IMG/VR virus record: IMGVR_UViG_3300001533_001131
Coordinates: 1 to 33,447 of that record
Source: a virus
Length of the DNA: 33,447 bases
Strand: one strand, 5' to 3'
Positions within the stretch are counted from its first letter, which is position 1, and each line of letters opens with the position of its first letter. The translations under genes were made by a program, and so were the position numbers. The notes below the pieces were generated by a model. That model made no database searches. It saw nothing but the letters and a program-made list of their open reading frames with translations, and had not been told where the DNA came from. Positions 1-8,609 of this stretch are shown here, in pieces.

Positions 1-81
1 CAAACATTAATAGTAACAGGATGTTTGAGTAGCGGTACAGTAGCGATTGCCACAGCAAAAGGATGGAATGTAACAACATAA
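1..81 (+). CDS. C-terminal end of an upstream gene (partial)
   Basis: Frame 1 is open from the left edge to a TAA at 79-81 and encodes 26 residues rich in small and beta-branched residues, ending AKGWNVTT. Endings of the type A-x-x-A-K-G-W-x-V-T are common in repeat-containing surface or tail proteins of Bacteroidota and their phages, so this may be the tail of a fibre or surface-repeat protein. That is inference from a very short fragment. The 5' part lies outside the window. The next gene starts 11 bases after its stop. Confidence 0.5.
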   Translation, partial: QTLIVTGCLSSGTVAIATAKGWNVTT

Positions 82-92
82 AAATAAATAAA

Positions 93-413
93 ATGGAAAT
101 ACAAAAAAATCAAATCAAAGAAAAATTGGTAAAAATTCAAGAAATTGAAGTACCAAAAGGAAAAGCAATTCAGAACAAGAAAGACCCTACAATATTTGCC
201 CTTAACACACTATATCTGCCCGAAGAGGCTAATGTAAGTGATTGGCAAATTGTTGACAAGGAATCATTACCAAAACAAAAAGAACCGCCTGTTGACACTA
301 TTGAAAAAACGGTAGCAGTAAAACCTAAAAAGAAAATTACAAAAGTTAAGGAAGTTAGAAAAGTAAAAGAAACATTATGGACTAGAATTAAAAAGTCTTT
401 TAAAAGAAATTAA
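93..413 (+). CDS. Small basic hypothetical protein
   Basis: This 106-residue protein is not recognised. It is lysine-rich, and the last third is a strongly basic stretch (KPKKKITKVKEVRKVKETLW and on to RIKKSFKRN), with no signal peptide or membrane segment. An in-frame ATG exists upstream at 63, but it lies inside the preceding reading frame. I prefer the ATG at 93 because it is preceded by an A-rich leader (ataaaaataaataaa) like those before other genes here. It sits between the end of a possible fibre gene and the lysis cassette. The basic tail could bind nucleic acid or a membrane surface, but nothing in the sequence decides this. Confidence 0.6.
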   Translation: MEIQKNQIKEKLVKIQEIEVPKGKAIQNKKDPTIFALNTLYLPEEANVSDWQIVDKESLPKQKEPPVDTIEKTVAVKPKKKITKVKEVRKVKETLWTRIKKSFKRN

Positions 414-414
414 A

Positions 415-684
415 ATGATAGAAATGATAATGAGATTATTAAATAATTTTGATGCTGTAAAAGCTTTTATGGTATCAATATCTTCAGCAATTTTTGGAAC
501 TGTATTAGGTTTTGAGAATAACAGTAGCTTATTATTAAATCAAGTTCCCGATCCAATTTGGTTTTGTTTAGTCAAGCCATATTTTCAAATAGCTGCATGG
601 AGTATTGCTATTTTAGCAGGAGCTTATTCCTTTATAAAAGCAATTGAAAAAGATAAGGAAAAAAACAAAACTAAAAAAAAATAA
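415..684 (+). CDS. Holin-like small membrane protein
   Basis: This 89-residue protein has two hydrophobic segments, about residues 17-33 (AFMVSISSAIFGTVLGF) and 56-77 (PYFQIAAWSIAILAGAYSFI), and a highly charged lysine-rich C-terminus (KDKEKNKTKKK). Two membrane helices with a basic tail, directly upstream of a cell-wall amidase, is typical of a class II-like holin that permeabilises the inner membrane. The stop abuts the amidase start (TAA then ATG), implying coupled expression. Alternative starts exist at 424 and 430. The holin role rests on topology and context only; no family motif is visible. Confidence 0.65.
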   Translation: MIEMIMRLLNNFDAVKAFMVSISSAIFGTVLGFENNSSLLLNQVPDPIWFCLVKPYFQIAAWSIAILAGAYSFIKAIEKDKEKNKTKKK

Positions 685-1425
685 ATGAAAAGATTAATTT
701 TTCGTATATTAATTAGCTTATCAATTGCCGGAAGTAGTGCAATTGGAGGTTATTATATTCATACATCAAAAATGGAAGAAAGCCGTGTAAGGATAGTTTT
801 GGACTCTGGACACGGTTCAATCATTAATTTAATTTATCAAACATTCGGCAAACAATCTCCTGAATGGCCATGCGGTTTGAAAATATGGGAAGGAGCTAGT
901 AATAAATTATTTGCTTATGATTTGGTAAGAGAATTGTCAATGAACGGAATAGATGCTCAACTACTTAATCCTGAATTGGAGGATATAAGCTTAAAGGAAA
1001 GAGTGGCAAGGGCGAACAGCATATACATAAGGGACAATCGCACCGTATTTATATCATTGCATCATGACGCCCAACCTATAAATGAAACGGCAGACTACAC
1101 AGATAGTGAGGGTTTGCAAGGTTGGACGAAAGGAGGAGCAAATCATATAATAGTATTTACCTCAAAAGGAAAGACAGAAAGTGATGTTCTTGCTCAATAC
1201 ATAGCTTGGGAATTGGGAAAGGTTATGCCGATGCCCGTCTATGTAAGGGAATGCAATTATTATGTACTGAAGAATACATATTGCCCTGCTGTATTAATTG
1301 AGTTTGGGTTCATGACATCTTACGAAAGCTGTAAATACATTGCAAGTGATGAAGGCAGGAAAAACTACGTATCAGCAGTATCTAGCGGAATAAGAATGTT
1401 TAATATAAAAAAGAAAAGCAAATGA
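685..1425 (+). CDS. N-acetylmuramoyl-L-alanine amidase (Amidase_3), membrane-anchored endolysin
   Basis: This 246-residue protein begins with a hydrophobic segment (about 4-25) followed by an Amidase_3 fold. It should cleave the amide bond between MurNAc and the stem peptide of peptidoglycan, using zinc. Visible family motifs are RIVLDSGHGS with ligand His43; WEGASNK with candidate ligand Glu69; FISLHHDA with ligand His126; and VLIEFGFM with catalytic Glu206. The N-terminal segment suggests export as a signal peptide or a signal-anchor-release tether, rather than holin-dependent release of a soluble enzyme. It starts immediately after the holin-like gene and overlaps the next gene by 4 bases (ATGA). 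The catalytic family assignment is strong. Confidence 0.9.
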   Translation: MKRLIFRILISLSIAGSSAIGGYYIHTSKMEESRVRIVLDSGHGSIINLIYQTFGKQSPEWPCGLKIWEGASNKLFAYDLVRELSMNGIDAQLLNPELEDISLKERVARANSIYIRDNRTVFISLHHDAQPINETADYTDSEGLQGWTKGGANHIIVFTSKGKTESDVLAQYIAWELGKVMPMPVYVRECNYYVLKNTYCPAVLIEFGFMTSYESCKYIASDEGRKNYVSAVSSGIRMFNIKKKSK

Positions 1426-2102
1426 AAATTAATAAAAGAGAATTAATAATGATGGCAGTAATAATAGTATTGTCGTTATTGTTTGTCAAATCCTGCTCTG
1501 ATAAGAATAAGGTGAATGAGATTAATGAGGTATTAAATGATGAATTGGAATTAAGTACAAACAAATTAGGGCAACAATCAGCTACAATACAAGCATTACA
1601 AGTCCAAAATGAATTGCAATTCCTGACAATACAAACCAAAGATAGTACTATTCAATGGTTGCAAATATTAGTCAAAGATTATAGAGGAAAATTGGAGCAT
1701 GCTTTAGTATTGTCCAACAATACAGGAAGCACAGGTTCTACTGTTACCGTAATTGAGTATGATACTGTTACAGAAATAAAATATCCTATCTATTCAACAA
1801 CGTGGGAGAATAAATGGGAGCGTGGTTTTATTAGAGCCACTAGTGATTCTATTTATAGAGAAATCAAAATAAATAACGAATATGAAATCACAGTAGGCAA
1901 AGAAAAGACAGGATTTTTGAAACGAGCGTACCAAGTGAGAATCAAGAATTTGAATCCTAATACCAACACAACAGAATTAAGGAATGTCAGCATTCAGCCA
2001 AAACAACGTAGAATTGGTATTGGTTTACACGCTGGCTATGGTATTACAGGGAAAGGCTTGACTTGGTATGCTGGAGGTGGATTATATTTTAGAATATTAT
2101 AA
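1422..2102 (+). CDS. Spanin-like (Rz-type) lysis protein
   Basis: This 226-residue protein has a short basic N-terminus, a hydrophobic segment (about 7-24, ending with a cysteine in KSCSDK), and then a long predicted coiled coil (about 30-95, rich in Gln, Leu and Asn). A polar beta-rich region follows, and the C-terminal hairpin is Gly/aromatic-rich (IGIGLHAGYGITGKGLTWYA) and ends YFRIL, like an outer-membrane beta strand. An inner-membrane anchor, periplasmic coiled coil and outer-membrane-like end match a spanin that joins the two membranes at lysis. The Cys after the hydrophobic run could alternatively be a lipobox-type site. It follows the amidase with ATGA overlap, supporting a lysis role. 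Family assignment is by architecture and context. Confidence 0.6.
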   Translation: MKINKRELIMMAVIIVLSLLFVKSCSDKNKVNEINEVLNDELELSTNKLGQQSATIQALQVQNELQFLTIQTKDSTIQWLQILVKDYRGKLEHALVLSNNTGSTGSTVTVIEYDTVTEIKYPIYSTTWENKWERGFIRATSDSIYREIKINNEYEITVGKEKTGFLKRAYQVRIKNLNPNTNTTELRNVSIQPKQRRIGIGLHAGYGITGKGLTWYAGGGLYFRIL

Positions 2103-2111
2103 AGAAAATAT

Positions 2112-2738
2112 ATGAGCAACGTATTATTATTTAATGAAGAAACAGGGAATATAGATATTACACCGGAATTTAGTTATAATCCGGATGTATTATTTTTACA
2201 AGCACAGGATAAAACAAGAGATAAAAGAATATTTCAAGAACAATTAAAGTATCTTTATTTTAGATATAAAAGAAAAGGAGAATATTCTGAAAGATTACCC
2301 GAAGATCGTAACAATATAATTCAATCAAGGTATCTTAAAGAATGTAAAATTAAAGATATAGAAGAAGATGAAGCTTTTATTGCTGTTAAACAATTATACC
2401 TTAATGAGCAATTAACAACAAAGGAAAGAGTATATTTGTCAGTAATAGATGATATTCAAAAACAAATACATCATGTAAACAATATCCCTTATTCTATTAA
2501 AACAAAAGTTAAGGTTGATGTATTAGTACCTAAGTATCATGTTGAAGAAGATCAAGAAGTAGAAACTAAAACAATAGAAAAAGAAGTTAATATAAGTAAT
2601 GCTTCAGAAAAAGTAAAAGCCTTAAAAGACTTAAAAGATATGATGAATTTCCTTGATGATCTTAAAGAAAAGATTGAAAAGGAAGAAATAGAAACAAAGA
2701 AACAACGTAAAAACTTTTTTTTATTCGATAAACAATGA
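2112..2738 (+). CDS. Hypothetical protein upstream of TerL; possible small terminase subunit
   Basis: This 208-residue charged protein is probably mostly helical. The first third is rich in aromatic and basic residues (FRYKRKGEY). The C-terminal part (about 135-205) is strongly Lys/Glu-rich and looks like a coiled coil (EKVKALKDLKDMMNFLDDL). There is no recognisable catalytic motif. It overlaps the TerL start by 4 bases (ATGA), the position where many tailed phages carry the DNA-recognition small terminase subunit. That role is inferred from position and helical character; I see no clear helix-turn-helix. Confidence 0.5.
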   Translation: MSNVLLFNEETGNIDITPEFSYNPDVLFLQAQDKTRDKRIFQEQLKYLYFRYKRKGEYSERLPEDRNNIIQSRYLKECKIKDIEEDEAFIAVKQLYLNEQLTTKERVYLSVIDDIQKQIHHVNNIPYSIKTKVKVDVLVPKYHVEEDQEVETKTIEKEVNISNASEKVKALKDLKDMMNFLDDLKEKIEKEEIETKKQRKNFFLFDKQ

Positions 2739-5700
2739 AATTTGTAGATACACATAGATTTTCTCCAGTAGCACAAGGTATTGATTTGCCATGGGAAGAT
2801 GATTTATTTCATTTTGCTCCAGAGGAAATTCCTACAAATAAAAAAGAGTTTGAAGAGTTTATAAAAGATAATAACATTACTTGTGATACTGGATGGTGGG
2901 AAGAACAAAAAAACAGATGTATAAATGGATATGATATTCCTAATGCTATAGAAGAAGGTGGAGATTATTGTGTAGATAACGAAGATGCTATTTGGTATGG
3001 AGATGATGTTTTTTTACCGGAATACAAATTATGGATTAAGAATAAAACATTGCATATAACCGGTAGGTATTATTTCTATTTAAACTTCTGGCCAATCTAT
3101 GGATTACCTGAAGGGAAAACAGTAAAGACAATTATTAAACCACGATTTTTAGATATTGATTATTTTTTCTTTCAGAGAATTGTAAGAATGTTTAACGAAG
3201 AGAAAGATCAATCAGAATTAAAGGGCCGGCAGCAGGGATTTGATTTACCAGACAGCGAACCAGTTTTAACTATTAATGGGTGGAAAAGAAATGGAGATCT
3301 TCAAAAAGGAGATTTAGTTGCAACACATAAAGGAACATTTTCTCCAATAGTAGAAATATTTCCGCAAGGAGAAAAAGATATTTATGAAATAGAATTAATA
3401 GATGGAAGAAAAGTAAGATGTGGATTAAATCATAAATGGAAAGTTTATGGATCTTCATGGAAGGGAGAAAAAGAAAGAGTAATTGACACAAAATATTTAC
3501 TTGAAAATCCAATAAAACATCAATGTAATAAAGGGAAAAATGTAGGTTATATTTATAAATTGCCTGATATCGAACCAATACCTTATGAAGAAAAAGAGTT
3601 ACCGATAAATCCTTATTTGTTGGGTTTATTAATAGGCGATGGACATATGAATAGAGGAATAAAAATTTCATCAGTAGATGAAGAAATATTAAGTAATATA
3701 AAAAAGATTTTAGGTTCAGAATATCAATTAAACTTTGATAAACATAGTGATTGTAATTATACTATTGGATATAAAGGTAAACATACCGGAGAAATGAAAA
3801 AAAGATATGGATTAAGATCTATTATAAATAAGTTTAATCCATTGAAACAAGAATTAAAAATGTTGGGAATGCTTGGGAAAAATGCTATTGATAAATTCAT
3901 TCCTGATATTTATAAATATTCTTCTGTTTCTCAAAGAGAAGAACTTTTAAGAGGTTTAATGGATAGTGATGGATATATTTCTGAAAAGGGTAAAATGGAG
4001 TTTAAAACTATTTCTAAAAAATTATCAGAAGATATAAGTGAACTTTGTCGAAGTTTAGGAATAAAAATAAAATGTAATAAATTTAAAAGTAAACAGGGAT
4101 TTAATGATTATTATAGAGTATATTTAAAAACAAATAAAATTAATCCTTTTAAATTAAAGAGAAAAGCTGAAAGATTTTCTTATAAAAGAAAAATATATAA
4201 ACGAGTATCTATTGTTAATGTAAGAAAACTTAATTATAAAGAAAGTTCTAGTTGTATAATGATAGAAGATAAAGATCATCTTTATTTGACAAAAGATTTT
4301 GTTCCTACGCATAATAGTGAAAAAGGAGCAGGAGGATTGCTTGGTTACAACTTTTCTTTTGTGCCTAATTCGGTAAATATTATAGTGTCAGGAGAAGAAA
4401 CAGATGCTGAACATACATTTGAAAATGTTACAAGAGGATTAGATGCGTTAAGGAATACTCAATTCTATAAAACAAGAAGTGTTAATAAACCTTCAGATTT
4501 AATTATAAAGGCTAAGAATTTCGGTTCTGAAATCAGAGGATTGACGGCAAAGGATAAAGAACAAGTTATTTCTCGTTATTCTCCTTTTTGGGTATTTTGG
4601 GAGGAAGTAGGAAAATGGAAAAAAGGACAATGTATTAAGGCTAGAGAATTTGCATTACCTGCACAACAAGCGGAAGGTAAAAAAACAGGATTTAATACTT
4701 TTATAGGGACTGGAGGAGATATGGACCAAGGTGCTGATGATTTGAAAACTATTCATTATAATCCAGAGGCATATAACGTATTAGAATTTTCTAATAAATG
4801 GGAAAGAGATATTACCGCAAAAAACAGAAAATCAGGTCATTTCTCAACAGCATTAGCATATAAAATTATTGATAAAGATGGTAATAGTTCTTTATCTGAA
4901 GGAGATAAATATTTAATAGAACAAGAAAAGAAAAAGAAATCACAAAAAGAAAGACTTAAATTTAGAACTCAAAATCCTAAATATGCTTCAGATGCGTTTT
5001 TAATTTCAGCAGGAGGTTTTTTTGGAGAAGATAGAATTATTCTTTTAAATAAAAGATATACAGAAGTTATCTCTGGAACAGATGTTGCTCCGATAGAAGT
5101 AGGTCGATTAGAGCCATTAGATGCTTCTGACATAAGCAAAGGAGTTAAGTTTATATTAGACCCCAATGGATGGTTAAAAGTGCGTGAAAGGCCTAGATTG
5201 GATAAAGACGGTAAAACCTTCATTAATTTATACGTACAAGGAACAGATAGTTATGATATTGATGAAACAGCTACTACAAATTCAAAGGGGGCTTCCTATG
5301 TTAAGAAGAAGTATTTGCCAGGAGATGGTGTTAATAATACATACGTATGCGAATATATAGATAGGCCAGGTATTGGAAGTGGAGGAGGTAAAACTTTTTA
5401 TAAGAATTGTGCAATGATTAGCGTATGGTATAATTGTTTGAATTTAATAGAAAATAGAAACTTACGTATTTTTGATTGGTACGATAATAATAAAGTAGGT
5501 AATCATATTAGAAAGCGTCCTGAACTAGCATTTGCTTCTAAAGTAAATGGTTCGGGTTCTTCTTTACAATCAAGAGGAGTTGATCCTGCATTAAAGCCAC
5601 ATTTTTTAGCGTTATTGTCTGATAACTTATCAGATCAATTTATTGACAATCTTAATTTTGAAAATCAAATAATGGCATTATCTAAATATCGTTATGAAAC

Positions 5701-5875
5701 AGGTTCTCATAAATACAATTGTGATATAACTATTGCAACAGCTATTTGTGAAGTAGCAGCTAAAGAGGATGAGTTTACTCCTATACTAGCATCAGGAGAG
5801 TTATCAAAAAGGTCAAATATAAAAACAGCAAGGTTTGTTAACCAAGGTGGTCAGATAGTAAGAATTTATGCATAA
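2735..5875 (+). CDS. terL: Terminase large subunit (TerL), interrupted by an intein
   Basis: This 1,046-residue precursor contains an intein at residues 170-527. Removal leaves a 688-residue TerL, the DNA-packaging motor ATPase and headful nuclease. Splicing would rejoin the Walker A region as GRQQGF-SEKGAG. Walker B is visible as VFWEE (620-624). In the nuclease half, GTDSYD (Asp838) and CDITIATAIC (Asp997) are plausible RNase H-fold metal ligands. The N-terminal 169 residues form the usual crAss-type extension, with many Trp and acidic residues. It overlaps the preceding gene by 4 bases and is followed 12 bases later by the portal gene. Because the intein splits the P-loop, TerL should be inactive until splicing occurs. 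Confidence 0.92.
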   Translation: MKFVDTHRFSPVAQGIDLPWEDDLFHFAPEEIPTNKKEFEEFIKDNNITCDTGWWEEQKNRCINGYDIPNAIEEGGDYCVDNEDAIWYGDDVFLPEYKLWIKNKTLHITGRYYFYLNFWPIYGLPEGKTVKTIIKPRFLDIDYFFFQRIVRMFNEEKDQSELKGRQQGFDLPDSEPVLTINGWKRNGDLQKGDLVATHKGTFSPIVEIFPQGEKDIYEIELIDGRKVRCGLNHKWKVYGSSWKGEKERVIDTKYLLENPIKHQCNKGKNVGYIYKLPDIEPIPYEEKELPINPYLLGLLIGDGHMNRGIKISSVDEEILSNIKKILGSEYQLNFDKHSDCNYTIGYKGKHTGEMKKRYGLRSIINKFNPLKQELKMLGMLGKNAIDKFIPDIYKYSSVSQREELLRGLMDSDGYISEKGKMEFKTISKKLSEDISELCRSLGIKIKCNKFKSKQGFNDYYRVYLKTNKINPFKLKRKAERFSYKRKIYKRVSIVNVRKLNYKESSSCIMIEDKDHLYLTKDFVPTHNSEKGAGGLLGYNFSFVPNSVNIIVSGEETDAEHTFENVTRGLDALRNTQFYKTRSVNKPSDLIIKAKNFGSEIRGLTAKDKEQVISRYSPFWVFWEEVGKWKKGQCIKAREFALPAQQAEGKKTGFNTFIGTGGDMDQGADDLKTIHYNPEAYNVLEFSNKWERDITAKNRKSGHFSTALAYKIIDKDGNSSLSEGDKYLIEQEKKKKSQKERLKFRTQNPKYASDAFLISAGGFFGEDRIILLNKRYTEVISGTDVAPIEVGRLEPLDASDISKGVKFILDPNGWLKVRERPRLDKDGKTFINLYVQGTDSYDIDETATTNSKGASYVKKKYLPGDGVNNTYVCEYIDRPGIGSGGGKTFYKNCAMISVWYNCLNLIENRNLRIFDWYDNNKVGNHIRKRPELAFASKVNGSGSSLQSRGVDPALKPHFLALLSDNLSDQFIDNLNFENQIMALSKYRYETGSHKYNCDITIATAICEVAAKEDEFTPILASGELSKRSNIKTARFVNQGGQIVRIYA
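3242..4315 (+). mobile_element. Class 3-type intein with LAGLIDADG homing endonuclease, in the TerL P-loop
   Basis: The element has 358 codons. Block A is DLPDSEPVLTINGW; block B is DGRKVRCGLNHKW, with His at B:10 and Trp at B:12 (precursor residue 235). The endonuclease has two motifs, LLGLLIGDGH and LLRGLMDSDGY. Block F begins CIMIEDKDHLYL, with Cys at F:4 (residue 507). Block G is FVPTHN followed by Ser, with Thr at G:5 (525), the penultimate His and terminal Asn527. Residue 1 is Asp rather than Cys or Ser. The Trp/Cys/Thr triplet defines class 3 inteins, which start splicing from the block F Cys. B:7 is Gly instead of the usual Thr. Insertion in a conserved nucleotide-binding loop is typical of inteins. 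Confidence 0.9.
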
Positions 5876-5887
5876 AGCAAAAAAATT

Positions 5888-8554
5888 ATGAAAACAATAG
5901 AAATTGAAAGAATTATTAATGTTACTGAAAGTCAAAAAGACAAACAATGGATAAGTGATACTGCAACGTACATTTATCAAGAATCTATAAATAATGTAGA
6001 GGCAAAAAAAATGGATGTTGAATCGTGGAACTTATATAATAAGAAAATCGATCAACACAGTTATGATTATCTTCGTAAATATGGAGATTATGAATTGCCG
6101 GCATTTGTAAGGTTTATACCAATACAAAGACACTTTTTGGATATTTTAAAAGCACAACAAGAAAGAAGAAGATTGCCAATGTCAGTATATATTACTGATG
6201 AAGAATTAGTAAGGCAAAAACATACTGAATCTATAAGAGCAAAATTAAGTGCTGCAATATTACAACATCAACGAACTCATGGACAATATGATGCTATAAT
6301 GCAAGGTATTCAACAACAAATGCAAGAGTTACAACAGATGGCACAAAAAGAGCCTGAAAGTCAAGAAGAAGCAGAACAATTAATGCAGCTAAAAAAGCAA
6401 CTTCCTTTTGTTATGAATGAAATGAATGCTATGTTATTAGCATACGAAAGAGAAAAGAAAGTGAAAGAAGTTGACATACAAAAAATAGAAAAATATTATA
6501 AAAGAGAATATAAAGATCATAAGGAAATTGTTGCTCAAAAATTAAAAACAAAATTAGAAAAAGAGTTACGAATTAAAACAAAAACTACAAATGCTTTTGT
6601 AGATCAAATTGTAACAGGAAAGCATTATTATTATGTTGATTATGAAGATGGACAAAGATTACCTACTTTTAAAAACATCAATGATTTAAAAGTCTATTAT
6701 CCACAAATAGACAATGTTGAGTTTGTACATGAAGGTCCTTGGGTTATGATATTGGATTATTATTCTTATACTGATGTTGTTAAATTATATGGTAAAGATA
6801 TAAAAGAAGAACACGGAGAAGAAACTCTTAAAAACATAGGAGAATACGGTTCTTACACTTCAAACTATAATCAGATGTTATCTGGAAGTAACGGAGAAGG
6901 TTATTTCGTTGATGGATCTCTTATGAATGGATATGCAGGCACATCTTGGACAGGTAATGGAATAAGCGTTGCAAAAGTATTTTATAAATCAAATAGAGAT
7001 GTTTATGTTAAAAAATCTCCTAATCCTTTTCAACAAAGAGATTATTTTACACATATCATTTCTCCTCATAAATCATTAATAAGAAAAGAAGATTATTACT
7101 TTAAAAATGGGTATTATATAAACAAAAGAAATAAGCAAGAAACATATTTTAAAGATGAAGTAATAACTTATTCTGATACTAAAGGAGAAAAAAAGGAATG
7201 TTATACCGTACAAGATGTTTATGAAGCTGTTATAATTGCTGGAGAATATGTTATAAGACAAAGAAAAAAGAAACATATAAGACGAGATCAAAATAATCTT
7301 TCATTGGCACATCTTCCTGTTTTTGGAAGATCTTTTAATAATTTAACCGAAGAACCTTATAGTTTAATACAATACACCAAAGATATTCAAGAATTATATA
7401 ATATTGTAAACTATCATCGTGAATTATTATTAGCGATATCCGGTGGAAAGGGAACAGTTGTTGACTATTCTCAAAAGCCTCCACAAATGGATCAAACAGA
7501 ATGGGAATATAATATGAAAATTGGAAATCTTTATATTAACACTGTAGATAGCAATGGTCGTCCTATTAATCCTTCTTATAATCAATGGAAAAATTATGAT
7601 AATACAGTATCTCCTGTTGTTGTTCAATTAACTCAAATTTTACAAGAATTAGAAGAAACAATGGGTAGAATAATAGGAGTTAATAGACAGATGTTAGGAC
7701 AAGTTGTAGCAAGCGACCAAGTAGGAACAAGTCGTCAAGCATTAGACCAATCACAATTAATAGTAGAGCCTTTATTCTATGAATGTGATTTAATTTTATC
7801 TTATGCTTTAACAGACTTACTTAATCATGCTATTAATAATTGTTTTAAACCAGGAGAAATAGTAAGTATTTTTTATGATGACTTGGATAATGAAGTAATA
7901 GAAATTCCAGAAGGATTAAATTCGTTTTCTTATAGAGCAATGGTTATTGATAGTCCGTATCAACTTAATCAATTAAATGAATTAAGAACTGCAATGATGC
8001 AATTAACGATGAATGGAGCAATGCCTTTGCGAGGTATTATTGATGGTTACAAGATTGAAACTCTTAAAGAGTTAGAAGAAAAATTTGTTGAATATGATGA
8101 GAAAAGAGAAAAGGCACAACAAATGGAATCTGAAGCACAAAGAGAGCATGAGCAAAATATAAACCAATTAAGAGAACAAATGAAAATGCAAATAGAAGAA
8201 GGTAAAAGGCAGGTAGATCAGATGAAGTTACAGGTAGAGAAAGAAAAAAATGATATAAATGCTCAAATTAAAATGTTAGAGTTAGATTTGCTTTCTAAAA
8301 AACAACAAGACGAGGTAAATCTTAAAATGTTAGAACTTACAAATGAGCAAAGAACAGAAACGGCATTAATGAATCAAAATAAAGAACTAACTTTAAACGA
8401 ACAAAAATTAAAGGAATTTCAGATAAAATTAGATTATATGTTTAAAATGATAAGTTTAGGAGTTAATGCTGAAAGAGAGGTACAGACAAAGAAATTAGAC
8501 ATGGAAACAAAATTATATGGTGCTAAAAATAAAGAACATGTAAGTGATAGATAA
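5888..8554 (+). CDS. Portal protein
   Basis: This 888-residue protein would form the dodecameric ring at the capsid vertex through which DNA is packaged and ejected. The size and position directly after TerL match crAss-like portals. The N-terminal region includes a Gln/Glu-rich helical segment (about 130-230). The centre is mixed alpha/beta, and the region around residues 590-625 (GVNRQMLGQVVASDQ) resembles portal stem/wing sequence. Residues about 735-880 form a long charged coiled coil, rich in Gln, Glu and Lys, expected for the barrel or crown inside the capsid. Assignment rests on size, architecture and synteny. Confidence 0.85.
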   Translation: MKTIEIERIINVTESQKDKQWISDTATYIYQESINNVEAKKMDVESWNLYNKKIDQHSYDYLRKYGDYELPAFVRFIPIQRHFLDILKAQQERRRLPMSVYITDEELVRQKHTESIRAKLSAAILQHQRTHGQYDAIMQGIQQQMQELQQMAQKEPESQEEAEQLMQLKKQLPFVMNEMNAMLLAYEREKKVKEVDIQKIEKYYKREYKDHKEIVAQKLKTKLEKELRIKTKTTNAFVDQIVTGKHYYYVDYEDGQRLPTFKNINDLKVYYPQIDNVEFVHEGPWVMILDYYSYTDVVKLYGKDIKEEHGEETLKNIGEYGSYTSNYNQMLSGSNGEGYFVDGSLMNGYAGTSWTGNGISVAKVFYKSNRDVYVKKSPNPFQQRDYFTHIISPHKSLIRKEDYYFKNGYYINKRNKQETYFKDEVITYSDTKGEKKECYTVQDVYEAVIIAGEYVIRQRKKKHIRRDQNNLSLAHLPVFGRSFNNLTEEPYSLIQYTKDIQELYNIVNYHRELLLAISGGKGTVVDYSQKPPQMDQTEWEYNMKIGNLYINTVDSNGRPINPSYNQWKNYDNTVSPVVVQLTQILQELEETMGRIIGVNRQMLGQVVASDQVGTSRQALDQSQLIVEPLFYECDLILSYALTDLLNHAINNCFKPGEIVSIFYDDLDNEVIEIPEGLNSFSYRAMVIDSPYQLNQLNELRTAMMQLTMNGAMPLRGIIDGYKIETLKELEEKFVEYDEKREKAQQMESEAQREHEQNINQLREQMKMQIEEGKRQVDQMKLQVEKEKNDINAQIKMLELDLLSKKQQDEVNLKMLELTNEQRTETALMNQNKELTLNEQKLKEFQIKLDYMFKMISLGVNAEREVQTKKLDMETKLYGAKNKEHVSDR

Positions 8555-8562
8555 AAAAAAAA

Positions 8563-8593
8563 TTGACATTAGAATAAAAATATAGTAATTTTA
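8563..8593 (+). promoter_or_regulatory. Candidate Bacteroidota-type promoter
   Basis: TTGACA at 8563-8568 is followed, 17 bases later, by TAATTTTA at 8586-8593. This approximates the Bacteroidota primary sigma consensus (a TTG element near -33 and TAnnTTTG near -7). It lies in the short portal-8610 gap, the widest clean gap before the repeat region, and 16 bases before the ATG at 8610. In such AT-rich DNA chance matches are common, so this is a candidate only. Confidence 0.45.
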
Positions 8594-8609
8594 CAAAAAA
8601 AATAAAGAT

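Noticed and set aside
63-413. Start at 63 for the first complete gene
   Set aside because: It would overlap the preceding frame by 19 bases and lacks a leader; the ATG at 93 has the usual A-rich leader. The earlier start remains possible.
1400-1639. Minus-strand frames across the window (for example 1400-1639, 3273-3671, 9323-9859, 25309-25596, 27133-27453)
   Set aside because: All lie inside long + strand genes with clear families or continuous frames, have Ser/Phe/Ile-rich low-quality sequences typical of antisense frames, and lack leaders.
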